A stretch of 64,000 bases of DNA from an uncultured Cytophagales bacterium (lineage in GTDB: Bacteria > Bacteroidota > Bacteroidia > Cytophagales > Thermonemataceae), in contig CALLAC010000005.1 of the NCBI GenBank assembly GCA_938002655.1, positions 62,001 through 126,000 of the forward strand, written 5' to 3'. The notes beneath the pieces were generated by a model that was not told where the DNA came from, did not search any database, and saw nothing but the letters and a program-made list of their open reading frames with translations. The position numbers were made by a program, and so were the translations under genes. The number at the start of each line of letters is the position of its first letter. Position 1 is the stretch's first letter. This document shows positions 43,316 through 51,517 of the stretch, one piece after another.

Positions 43316-45028
43316 ATGAACGAAATTACAGGCTCTTTCCCTAAAACTACCGAAAAACACCCACAAAATCGTGTGCTGAGTGCCGAATACAAAGCAAGCC
43401 AAAATTTTTATGAAAGCGATCAAATACTAAAGCACTTTCTTAAAAAATTTCTTCCTGAAAATGCTTGGCAATATATGCTTGGCAAATGGCAAAAACTTGG
43501 AAAACAGGCGGCTTGCGATATGGACTTGCTCTCCCAACTTGCCGATAAAAATCCCCCTCAACTTATCAAGCGTAATTTTTTTGGTGAAACTATCAACGAA
43601 ATCCGTTTTCACCCTGCCTATCATACACTCACTCAAATTGCAATTGATTCTGAAATGTTTCGTGTAAAGTGGCAACCTGACTTGCGAGAAAAATTCAAGA
43701 ATGAGTTGCACAAATTGGGCTTTGCATCATTTTTCTTGTTTGGAATGAGCGAGGGTGGCTTACCTTGCCCATTGTGTATGACAGACGGTGTGGCTCGCCT
43801 TATTGATAAATTTGCCAAAGAAGAAGACAAACAAAGACTCTTGCCGCATATTTATGCAAGCAATATAGAAGAACTTTATACAGGAGCCATGTTTCTTACC
43901 GAAAAAGCAGGCGGTTCGGATGTAGGAGCAAATTTAGTAAGTGCCACGCACTGGAAACAAGACTACTACTTACTCAACGGCGAGAAATGGTTTTGTAGCA
44001 ATGCCAATGCCGAAATCATTTTTGCTTTGGCTCGCACCAATCCTGAAATCAAAGGTACCAAAGGGCTTTCTATCTTCTTGATAGAAAAACAAAAACCTGA
44101 TGGCTCGCCCAATACAATGGAAATTGTACGTCTGAAAGACAAATTAGGCGTTCGTTCGATGGCTAGTGCTGAATGTATTTTTACCGATACAGTTGGCAAG
44201 CTCATAGGTAAAGAAGGCGAAGGATTTAAGATAATGACAGAAATGATAAACCTTTCAAGGCTCTACAATGCCGTAGGCTCACTTTCTCAGATGCGACGAG
44301 CCCTGATAGAAGCATATCAATTTCTCAAATATCGTATTTCTTTTGGGGTACCTGCACTTCAACACTCACTTATTCGCACCAAACTTACTGAGCTTGCAAG
44401 TATTTATGTAGCTACGTTTTATCTTACTTGGCACGCTATTCATACACTTGATAAAGCTGATAATAACAGTAAGCAAGATGCAGAACTTTTGCGTTTACTT
44501 ACGCCTATGCTCAAAAAAACTGCCGCCGAAGCAGGAGTCTACCTTATACGCGAATCTATGGAACTAATGGGTGGAATAGGATATATCGAAGACGGTGTAA
44601 TGCCCAAACTTTTACGCGATACGCTGGTTTTGCCAATATGGGAAGGAGCAGGAAATATGATGGTTTTGGATATGATGCGAGCCTCTGTAAAATCCGAAGG
44701 TCTGCAAATAATGCTTGCTTTTATAGAAGAGCAATTGGGTCAATCCGAATTTATGATGCAAGAAATACAAACTATTCAAAGAATTGCTTGCAAGCTGGCT
44801 CATACAGACAAAGATACTGCCGAAGCTACTGCTAAACCACTTTTTGAACGACTGGCTTTGTTTTATGAATTGGCTTTAATGAAATTTTATCAAGATCAAG
44901 AAAGTATAAAATGGATAGAACCTGCTTTGCAGTATTTCTGGCAGAAACTACAAAGTGCAAGTCTTTCTTTGCAAAAACCTCTTCCTATTTCGGAAATAGA
45001 AAAAATGATAGCTTGGACAATCGGTTGA
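43316..45028 (+). CDS. Acyl-CoA dehydrogenase, AidB-like
   Basis: A 570-residue flavoprotein, longer than the usual 380-residue acyl-CoA dehydrogenase, with the AidB-type layout. It has the FAD/substrate loop MFLTEKAGGSDVGAN (about 192-206), WFCSNANAEIIFALAR, and KDKLGVRSMASAEC. The C-terminal signature IWEGAGNMMVLDMMRA is very close to the AidB pattern (IWEGSGN..LDxxR). AidB proteins are linked to alkylation stress or to branched-chain acyl oxidation. The physiological substrate is not evident. The MBL hydrolase lies directly upstream in the same direction. Confidence 0.9.
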   Translation: MNEITGSFPKTTEKHPQNRVLSAEYKASQNFYESDQILKHFLKKFLPENAWQYMLGKWQKLGKQAACDMDLLSQLADKNPPQLIKRNFFGETINEIRFHPAYHTLTQIAIDSEMFRVKWQPDLREKFKNELHKLGFASFFLFGMSEGGLPCPLCMTDGVARLIDKFAKEEDKQRLLPHIYASNIEELYTGAMFLTEKAGGSDVGANLVSATHWKQDYYLLNGEKWFCSNANAEIIFALARTNPEIKGTKGLSIFLIEKQKPDGSPNTMEIVRLKDKLGVRSMASAECIFTDTVGKLIGKEGEGFKIMTEMINLSRLYNAVGSLSQMRRALIEAYQFLKYRISFGVPALQHSLIRTKLTELASIYVATFYLTWHAIHTLDKADNNSKQDAELLRLLTPMLKKTAAEAGVYLIRESMELMGGIGYIEDGVMPKLLRDTLVLPIWEGAGNMMVLDMMRASVKSEGLQIMLAFIEEQLGQSEFMMQEIQTIQRIACKLAHTDKDTAEATAKPLFERLALFYELALMKFYQDQESIKWIEPALQYFWQKLQSASLSLQKPLPISEIEKMIAWTIG

Positions 45029-45056
45029 GAAAACTGCTACAAATCGCAATATGAAA

Positions 45057-45087
45057 AGCAACACCTGCGTGAGCTACTGGTGTTGCT
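45057..45087. terminator. Hairpin between convergent genes
   Basis: AGCAACACC (45057-45065) and GGTGTTGCT (45079-45087) pair perfectly around 13 bases. On the minus strand the stem is followed by TTTT, so it may end the 45101-46933 gene, while on the plus strand there is no U tract. Confidence 0.6.
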
Positions 45088-45100
45088 GGTAGTTGGGGCA

Positions 45101-46933
45101 TTAATGTTCTTTCTTTCTACGTTTTTTTGTTTTTGAACCTGTAATATCATCGGGTTCGTCTATTCCACTTCTATCTTTGAAAAAGCGATTAAAGAAACGC
45201 ACTAGCGAGGCAAGACTATTGTTTTTTTTATCCAAAACTTGTAAAGTACCTTCGGAATAAAATGTTTTTCCTTTGAGCGAAGGTCCTACCATTTGAAACT
45301 CGCCAATTTCTTTTTTGAGGTCCAGTAAATCTTTTCTTTCACTAGCTTGCAAGTCGGTTTTATGATTTAGAATAGCATTTGCAACAGCTTGCGTATTCAC
45401 ATACACTAGCATAGGATTTTCTTGGGTAAGTTTTTGAATACGACTTTCTACGTTTTTCTTTACTTTGAAGTTTTTAAGATTTGAAATTAAGTCCAAGTCG
45501 TTGGTAATGACAAGAATGCCGTTTTCAATAGCCAAGTAGTTTTGTACTTTACCTGCTTCTTTGATACGGTAGAAATTACCTTGTGGTTGCAGTTCAAAGC
45601 CATCTAAAACATTAGCAAGATGAATGAATTTTTTTATATTTTCCTGATTGCCAATGGAAAAAGTAGCTACATATACAGTCACTTTTTCATTACGTTTTTT
45701 CTTGGCAGGTCCCAGATAAATTTCGCCCTCATATTCGTAGTCGGTGTATTCCGTTTCCATTTCTTTTACACCTGTAAAGGCAATCATTGCATCGCCTTTG
45801 AGCATACCCAAAATGGCATCTTCATCTAAAATTACACTTAAAACATCAGCAACAGCGGCAATAATTTTCCCTTCTTTGCTCAAATCTTCACCGAAATTTT
45901 TGTAAAGTTCTACAAGGGCATTGCCCAAGATCTTCAAATCGCCCGAAACAGCATACATTCCAAGCAGGTTTTCGCCTTCTACATACTTGTAGAACTCGGG
46001 ATTGATACGTTTGTTGAAAGCATTGCCGATGAGTTGGTACATTTTATCGCTGAGATAGGTTTCGTAAGTGACAGTGGTATTGCCTTTGTTGGTAATAAAA
46101 AGAATATGGTCGTAATAATTTTTGTAAAAAGATTTCACACGACTTGCCAAACGCTCGGCAAAACCAAAACGCAATTCGGGTATGTCGCTAAGGAGGTTGT
46201 TTAAAGAATAAGTAAATTGTTCATAATTGAGCCAGATGCCCAAATCGTAACTTTTTTGTAAAAAGGTTTGAAAATTCTCATTACTTTCCAAAGGTTCGGC
46301 TACATTGCCTCGTAGAATAGCAGTAGCTTCGCTTTTGAGCAAATTGATTTTGAATTGTTTGTTTTTGAGTTCTCTTTCTTCTAATTTTTTATCATAGTTA
46401 GGGTCATCATAATCGATACCTTCATAGAATTTTTTTTCGTCCAGAGCTATAAAAGCTATTATGCCGCAATCATTATTCCAAGCCACTACTTGGTCGCCTT
46501 GCAAATAGATAGTATTTGCATTATTTTTGATTTTGTTTATATCAGCATTTTTCCAGAAAGTATTTGCCCAGTTTTCAAACTTTTTAGCATTTGCTAAATA
46601 GAAAACAATACCTACTATTGTAGCATTACTATCCAGCGTATTTACAAAAATATAGGAGCGAGGAAAAGCATTGATACCAACTTCTTCGGGATTGCGGTAA
46701 ATTGCAGAAACTGCTTTGTAGTCTTTGCTATAACGCTCTTTGAAGTTTTTATCCAAGTTTCTGAAAAAGTCCAAGTCTAAAAGGGTCTGAAATTTACCTT
46801 TGGGCTTATAGTTTTGGGCATTGAGCGAAACAATAACAGAGGTTTTGCTTGCTGAAAGTCGTTTTTCAAGCGATTGGGCTTGTAGCGTATAAACAAGAAA
46901 TGCTAAAAAAACGCTAAAAATCAGTTTTTTCAT
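45101..46933 (-). CDS. Exported protein of unknown function, possibly DUF4836-like
   Basis: A 610-residue protein with a signal peptide (about 1-19, ending LQAQS). The N-terminal half contains KTSVIVSLNAQNY, LLDLDFFRNLDKNFKERY and VAWNNDCGIIAFIAL. The middle has DLGIWLNYEQFTYSLN, and a conserved-looking core follows (GMLKGDAMIAFTGVKEMETEYTDY split by charged residues). The layout resembles Bacteroidota DUF4836 proteins, but I cannot confirm this without a profile search. The C-terminus is basic (TGSKTKKRRKKEH). No T9SS sorting domain or lipobox is present, so it is likely periplasmic. It is a single gene on the minus strand with an 85-base gap to the DUF4199 gene. Confidence 0.7.
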   Translation of the reverse strand: MKKLIFSVFLAFLVYTLQAQSLEKRLSASKTSVIVSLNAQNYKPKGKFQTLLDLDFFRNLDKNFKERYSKDYKAVSAIYRNPEEVGINAFPRSYIFVNTLDSNATIVGIVFYLANAKKFENWANTFWKNADINKIKNNANTIYLQGDQVVAWNNDCGIIAFIALDEKKFYEGIDYDDPNYDKKLEERELKNKQFKINLLKSEATAILRGNVAEPLESNENFQTFLQKSYDLGIWLNYEQFTYSLNNLLSDIPELRFGFAERLASRVKSFYKNYYDHILFITNKGNTTVTYETYLSDKMYQLIGNAFNKRINPEFYKYVEGENLLGMYAVSGDLKILGNALVELYKNFGEDLSKEGKIIAAVADVLSVILDEDAILGMLKGDAMIAFTGVKEMETEYTDYEYEGEIYLGPAKKKRNEKVTVYVATFSIGNQENIKKFIHLANVLDGFELQPQGNFYRIKEAGKVQNYLAIENGILVITNDLDLISNLKNFKVKKNVESRIQKLTQENPMLVYVNTQAVANAILNHKTDLQASERKDLLDLKKEIGEFQMVGPSLKGKTFYSEGTLQVLDKKNNSLASLVRFFNRFFKDRSGIDEPDDITGSKTKKRRKKEH

Positions 46934-47018
46934 ATAATTGGGAGTTTAGAAAGTTTAATGTTTCAAAAGTTGTAAGTTTGAGACTTGAAAGTTTCAGATG
47001 TTCAAAGTAGCAATGTAT

Positions 47019-47516
47019 TTAAAATTCAGGTTTCTTTTTTTGTACAATTGCCGCTACTACTAACGAGAGCAAGACACCAAAGATAAGTCCGCCGATGAAT
47101 GCACTTATAAACATTACTTCGGGCGTAGTAAATTTTTCGGCTACTTGTATTTGTTCTTCGTTCATTCCGGCTTTTTCCCAACTTTCGCGAGTTTTTTCAA
47201 GGATTTCTTCAAATTTTTTTGGAGCAATCAGACGATAATACACTAAAATAAAAAATCCTGATAAAAAGCTACTTACCGCAGAAACAATTGAGCCAATGCC
47301 CATCCCTTGTCCGAAACTTATAAAGCCTTCATTTTGACTTTTGAAGTACTGCATCGGCATGACAAGAAAGGCAATCATAACGAGCATATTCAAAACACTG
47401 ATTACAAAATTTTGTTGTAAGTCAGTCAGGATTGTAAAAAGCGAAATAGCAATAGATGTTAATCCATAGATGATACCGTAGTGCAAACCTACACGTGTGG
47501 GAGTTTTGATTTCCAT
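47019..47516 (-). CDS. DUF4199 domain membrane protein
   Basis: A 165-residue inner-membrane protein with four membrane segments (about 12-30, 38-55, 72-96 and 130-155). The family features are RVGLHYGIIYGLTSI near the start, QYFKSQNEGFISFGQGMGIG, and FIGGLIFGVLLSLVVA near the end. DUF4199 is a Bacteroidota family of unknown function. The frame is open to 47606, overlapping hemG. The start is placed at 47516 (MEIKTPTRVG), although ATG at 47525 is equally possible. The hemG stop lies 13 bases upstream of the chosen start, so the two are likely cotranscribed. Confidence 0.82.
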   Translation of the reverse strand: MEIKTPTRVGLHYGIIYGLTSIAISLFTILTDLQQNFVISVLNMLVMIAFLVMPMQYFKSQNEGFISFGQGMGIGSIVSAVSSFLSGFFILVYYRLIAPKKFEEILEKTRESWEKAGMNEEQIQVAEKFTTPEVMFISAFIGGLIFGVLLSLVVAAIVQKKKPEF

Positions 47517-47529
47517 AAAATTCATTGAT

Positions 47530-48834
47530 TTATTTGAGTTGTTGAGCGAGTTTTTGGGCTTTCTTGATGCAATCGGCAATAGAAACACCATCTTTCCAGT
47601 TGGCACAAATATACAGGTTTTCTTGCTCTAATTTTGGCAAGCGTTCGTAAACAGGCAAAACAAATTTGTCGTATTGAGGTATAGCTTTCTGCCAGCGGGT
47701 AATTTTTTGTAAGATAGGCAGAGAGTCAATTTGATAAATTTCACGGATTTCTTTCTGCACTTTACTCATTAGGGTATTATCGTCCAAAAGAGTTTTTTCT
47801 ACTCCTCTGCTTCCTCCTACAAAACTTGTAAAAAGTACTTCGTTTTCTTTGCAACGTCCTTCAAATACCGAACTGCTCCAAAGATGTCCTAGTGTAAACA
47901 ATTTTTCTTTGTATGGATGTAAAGCTCCAAAGCCATTTACTGGTTTTTTGAAAAGATTTTTGTAGAAGATAGTATGTACAACTATCATCGGAGCATAAGT
48001 AATTTTTTTTAAGTTTTCTGCCAAAAAGAAATCAATTTTTTGTAAAATATCTGCTGTAATATAAGCGGGTGTAGTAATAACAATTTTTTCTGCTTTAAAA
48101 TTTTGCTCTGCCGTTATAATTTCCCAAGAGTTGATATTTTTGAAAACGCTCTGAACACCTCCCTTGCAATAAGTAATTTTCACTTTTTCGGCAAGTTTTT
48201 TCGGAAGGGTTTGCATGCCATTTCTGAAAGAAATGCTTTTTTTGCGTTCTAACTTATTTTTTTTCAGTCCTCTGATAATAGAACCATGTTTTTGCTCCAA
48301 TTCTGCTAAAAATGGAAAGGTATATTGTAGTAGCAATTCGTCGGGGTTGCCCGCATAAATACCTGAAACGAAAGGGTCTAATACATAATCTACGACTTCT
48401 CTACCAAAACGGCGTTCGAAAAATTGCGTAAGAGTTTCTTCGGAGAAGGTTTTAGAATTTATTTTGGGTTCTCGAAAAATTTGTTTTTTAGCTTTCCAAG
48501 AAAAAAAACTATTCCAAAAAATTGAAAGAGGCGAAGAAGGAAGTTTCTGATATTTACCATTTTTGAAAATAAAGCGGTTTTTGCTTGAAGGATTGGCTTC
48601 AACAATTTCGTCCCACAGTTCTAATTCATTAAGCCATTGAAGCAGAAAATCATCACAAAGCAGCGAATTAGGACCTAGTTCGTACAAATACTCTTTTTCT
48701 CGCACCGATTGGATAAAGCCACCGGGGGAATGTTCATTTTCTTTTTTTTCGAAAAGTAAGTAGGGTATCTTCTGCTTTTGTAAAAAATAAGCCAAACTTA
48801 AGCCTGAAATACCTGCTCCAATAATTGCAATCAT
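47530..48834 (-). CDS. hemG: Protoporphyrinogen oxidase (FAD-dependent, HemY type)
   Basis: Oxidises protoporphyrinogen IX to protoporphyrin IX with O2, the penultimate haem step. It has 434 residues from the chosen start MIAIIGAGISGLSLAYFLQK, which places the FAD-binding GxGxxG motif at the N-terminus. Other features are GGFIQSVREKEYLYELGPNS, the DPFVSGIYAGNPDELLL segment and the C-terminal FAD-contact NLYICANWKDGVSIADCI. The frame is open upstream to 48900 and overlaps corA, but the extra residues are not family-like. The symbol hemG is used in some annotation for this type; hemY is the other name. It would supply haem for the cytochromes in this window. Confidence 0.92.
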   Translation of the reverse strand: MIAIIGAGISGLSLAYFLQKQKIPYLLFEKKENEHSPGGFIQSVREKEYLYELGPNSLLCDDFLLQWLNELELWDEIVEANPSSKNRFIFKNGKYQKLPSSPLSIFWNSFFSWKAKKQIFREPKINSKTFSEETLTQFFERRFGREVVDYVLDPFVSGIYAGNPDELLLQYTFPFLAELEQKHGSIIRGLKKNKLERKKSISFRNGMQTLPKKLAEKVKITYCKGGVQSVFKNINSWEIITAEQNFKAEKIVITTPAYITADILQKIDFFLAENLKKITYAPMIVVHTIFYKNLFKKPVNGFGALHPYKEKLFTLGHLWSSSVFEGRCKENEVLFTSFVGGSRGVEKTLLDDNTLMSKVQKEIREIYQIDSLPILQKITRWQKAIPQYDKFVLPVYERLPKLEQENLYICANWKDGVSIADCIKKAQKLAQQLK

Positions 48835-48868
48835 ATTTTTAGTACAAAGATGTAAATACCAAAAGAAT

Positions 48869-50005
48869 TTATAACCATTTTTTGTGCTTGAAAAAAACAA
48901 AAGCTCCTATCGCAATAGCAATCATTACTATCCAAACACCTATGTAGCCGTAAGGATGATACAGTTCGGGCATATTGAACGGCAAGGCTTCTTTATTTAA
49001 ACCTTCGGGAGCGAAGTTCATACCATATACCCCTACGATAAAAGTAAGTGGAATGAAAATCGCTGAGATGATAGTCAGCACTTTCATTACATCGTTGGTT
49101 TTATTAGCGATGGTAGTATTATAGGCTTCTGCAAGGCTGTAAGCAATTTCTTTTTCATCATCAAGCACTTCAAGTATCTGCAAGCAGTGGTCATAAGTAT
49201 CACGAAGGTAGATTTCTACTTTTGCATCTTTGAGAGGATGCTCACAACGCATAAGCTCGCTAATTTTATCTCTTTCGGCCAGAGCGGCTTTGCGTATTTG
49301 CAAAATTTCACGCTTGATGTGCAAAATATCGTGAATACTTACGCTTTCTACGTTAGTGATAATTTTGTCTTCTAGTTCGTTGAGCCTTTGGGCGATGTTT
49401 TCAGCCATTGGGAAATAGTTATCTACAATTGCATCGATGAGGGCATAGGTAAGGTAAAAAATGCTGTTTGCTCGCATTGTTCCTTTGCCTTTGCGTAGGC
49501 GTTCGCGTACAGGTTCGAGGCAGTCTTCGTACTCGTCTTGGATTGTAATAAGAATATTGGGTAGTAAGAAAAAAGATATTTGCTCATTGATGAGTTTGTT
49601 GTTGGAAGGTAAGTGATACAGCATTCGAGAAACAATGAAAATATGTTCGTCGTAGGTTTCTACTTTGGGGCGTTGGTCACCACTGACAGCGTCTTCAACA
49701 GCTAAATTGTGTAGTTTGAAATAGTTTTTTAATGTATCAAAAAAAGTAGTATTACCAATTCCTTCGGTATCAATCCAGTGTTTGAAGGTATTGGGTTGTG
49801 TATCCAAATAAGAAAACAAGTCTGCAAGCTTGCCAAATTTGTTTTCATTACAGACTTGCGAATTATAAGAAAAAACACGGATTTCAGGTTGTTTATCGCT
49901 TTGTAAATCGTAGTAACCTGGATACGCTCCCTGTACTCTTTTGTAGGCTTTAGAGATTTCAGGTAAAATATCAATTTCTTGGCTTCTGCGGTCAGAGGAA
50001 CTCAT
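48869..50005 (-). CDS. corA: Magnesium/cobalt transporter CorA
   Basis: A pentameric Mg2+ (also Co2+, Ni2+) channel of the inner membrane. The 378-residue protein has a large cytoplasmic N-terminal domain and two C-terminal helices. The selectivity signature YGMN is at 327-330, followed by NMPELYHPYGY and the second helix IGVWIVMIAIAIGAFVFF. The basic tail KHKKWL is typical. The 5' end overlaps the preceding small exported-protein gene by 4 bases (ATGA), which suggests translational coupling. Confidence 0.95.
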   Translation of the reverse strand: MSSSDRRSQEIDILPEISKAYKRVQGAYPGYYDLQSDKQPEIRVFSYNSQVCNENKFGKLADLFSYLDTQPNTFKHWIDTEGIGNTTFFDTLKNYFKLHNLAVEDAVSGDQRPKVETYDEHIFIVSRMLYHLPSNNKLINEQISFFLLPNILITIQDEYEDCLEPVRERLRKGKGTMRANSIFYLTYALIDAIVDNYFPMAENIAQRLNELEDKIITNVESVSIHDILHIKREILQIRKAALAERDKISELMRCEHPLKDAKVEIYLRDTYDHCLQILEVLDDEKEIAYSLAEAYNTTIANKTNDVMKVLTIISAIFIPLTFIVGVYGMNFAPEGLNKEALPFNMPELYHPYGYIGVWIVMIAIAIGAFVFFKHKKWL

Positions 50006-50397
50006 TGCCTTTTGATTTTAAGCATATTGTCTTTTAGTTCAATCAGTTGATAAATGTAGTCAGTTTTACCGATATAACTATTTTTTTCGAGGCTGATACT
50101 GGCTTGTTTTTTACCACTGGCTTTCCAAACACCTTTGATTTCTACGGGGGCATCAGCAGGGGCGATGCGAAGTATAAAACTGCCATCTTTCTCCATACGG
50201 AAAGCCTCACGAGGGCCGCGAGAAATAGGAAAATTGTATTCTTCGGTACGATAGACTTCTACGCCATCGCCTTTTTCTTCTTCCGAAGAGCGTACCCAAG
50301 TTTTATCAAATACCTTCTCCCATTGGCCTGCTTTTTTGCACTGGTTGGCAGAGAAAAATAAAGTTAAAAGAGAGAATAAAAGAATTTTTTTTTGCAT
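50002..50397 (-). CDS. Small exported protein, lipocalin-like
   Basis: A 131-residue protein with a signal segment at about 1-19. The cysteine in SANQC could be a weak lipobox, but the glutamine before it is unusual. The remainder looks like a beta-sheet lipocalin-type fold: KTWVRSSEE, then FRMEKDGSFILRIAP, GVWKASGKKQASISLE and YIYQLIELKDNMLKIKR. This is the layout of small Bacteroidota lipocalin-like proteins, but the family is not certain. It overlaps corA by 4 bases and probably shares its mRNA. Confidence 0.7.
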   Translation of the reverse strand: MQKKILLFSLLTLFFSANQCKKAGQWEKVFDKTWVRSSEEEKGDGVEVYRTEEYNFPISRGPREAFRMEKDGSFILRIAPADAPVEIKGVWKASGKKQASISLEKNSYIGKTDYIYQLIELKDNMLKIKRQ

Positions 50398-50424
50398 AAA
50401 TGTACGGATTTCAGGATAAAAGAT

Positions 50425-51135
50425 TTATTTCATATTATGAAAAACTTGTTGCACGTCATCATCTTCATTGAGCTTTTCAAGAAGTTTTTCCACTTCGGCT
50501 TCTTGTTCGGGGCTTAGTTGTTTGGTATCTAAGGGGATACGCTCCAATTTGGCACTTTTAATTTCAAAGCCTTTGTCTTCCAAATATTTTTGAATTTTAC
50601 CGAAACCCTCAAAACTAGCATAGATGAAAATTTCGCCTTCTTCTACAATCATCTCGTTCAAGCCAAAGTCTATGAGTTCAAGTTCCATTTCTTCTAAATT
50701 GACATCATCTTTCATTGCTACCTGAAAGACAGCTTGCCTTTCAAATAAAAAATCTACTGAACCCGAAACGCCCAAACTCCCCCCACATTTATTAAAATAA
50801 CTACGAATATTGGCAACAGTACGCGTGGGGTTGTCGGTAGCCGCTTCGATGATGACAGCAATGCCGTGTGGAGCATAGCCTTCGTATACTACTTCTTTGT
50901 AGTCTTCTTGATCTTTGGAAGTAGCTTTTTTGATAGCTCTTTCGATATTTTCCTTAGGAACATTATCGTGTTTAGCATTTTGTAAAATAGTGCGAAGGCG
51001 TGCATTATATTGGGGGTCAGCACCACCAGCTTTTACAGCCATAGCAATTTCGCGGGCATATTTGGTAAAAGTTTTAGCTATTTGCCCCCAACGTTTGAAC
51101 TTTCTTTCTTTTCTAAATTCAAAGGCTCTTCCCAT
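50425..51135 (-). CDS. YebC/PmpR family regulator
   Basis: A 236-residue YebC-type protein. The N-terminal domain has MGRAFEFRKERKFKRWGQIAKTF, typical for Bacteroidota members, followed by NARLRTILQNAKHDNVPKENIERAIKKA. The GGSLGVSGSVDFLFER segment and acidic C-terminal part are standard. Family members act as transcriptional regulators, and recent work links some of them to relief of ribosome stalling at proline stretches. The start at 51135 is supported by homology. TAAATTTG on the minus strand (51154-51147) is a possible -7 element just upstream. Confidence 0.94.
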   Translation of the reverse strand: MGRAFEFRKERKFKRWGQIAKTFTKYAREIAMAVKAGGADPQYNARLRTILQNAKHDNVPKENIERAIKKATSKDQEDYKEVVYEGYAPHGIAVIIEAATDNPTRTVANIRSYFNKCGGSLGVSGSVDFLFERQAVFQVAMKDDVNLEEMELELIDFGLNEMIVEEGEIFIYASFEGFGKIQKYLEDKGFEIKSAKLERIPLDTKQLSPEQEAEVEKLLEKLNEDDDVQQVFHNMK

Positions 51136-51517
51136 AAGCTCTTGTTCAAATTTAGATAGTGTAAGACTAATCTACGAAAATAAAACTATGAAAACAATTT
51201 AGCAATCTTTACAAAAGTACGGAAACTTACAAAACTTTCTGCAAGTTAGCAAAAAATAGCTAATGAAGTTTATTTTTAGAATTTTTTTCATAAATCTGCC
51301 TGAACTTGCTACCGTAGCAAGTGAGCAGAGGCTTTCTGACGCTCAAACAGCAAAGCATGGTGCTTTCAAACTAATACTGTATACAAATACAAATGTAAAT
51401 TTGGGGATATGCTTAAAAGTATAATATTTTTGAAAAAGGTAGAAAAAGGACTACTTTTTGCAGATGTCCCATTCTGAAAGATACTTGATAAATATGATAA
51501 AATTTGGCTTTCAATTT
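51136..51517. other. 382-base intergenic region with inverted repeats
   Basis: No gene is supported between yebC and the TonB receptor. The region holds a perfect 9-bp inverted repeat (51304-51322), a second short hairpin AAAGCA-TGG-TGCTTT (51352-51366), and minus-strand TACATTTG (51397-51390), a match to TAnnTTTG. A small RNA or a long yebC leader transcribed leftward is possible; nothing here proves it. Confidence 0.5.
51304..51322. repeat. Perfect inverted repeat ACTTGCTAC-C-GTAGCAAGT
   Basis: The nine-base arms are exact reverse complements around one C. Outer bases GCCT (51298-51301) and AGGC (51329-51332) could extend the stem with an internal loop. No U tract follows on either strand, so it is not a typical terminator. 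Confidence 0.7.
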
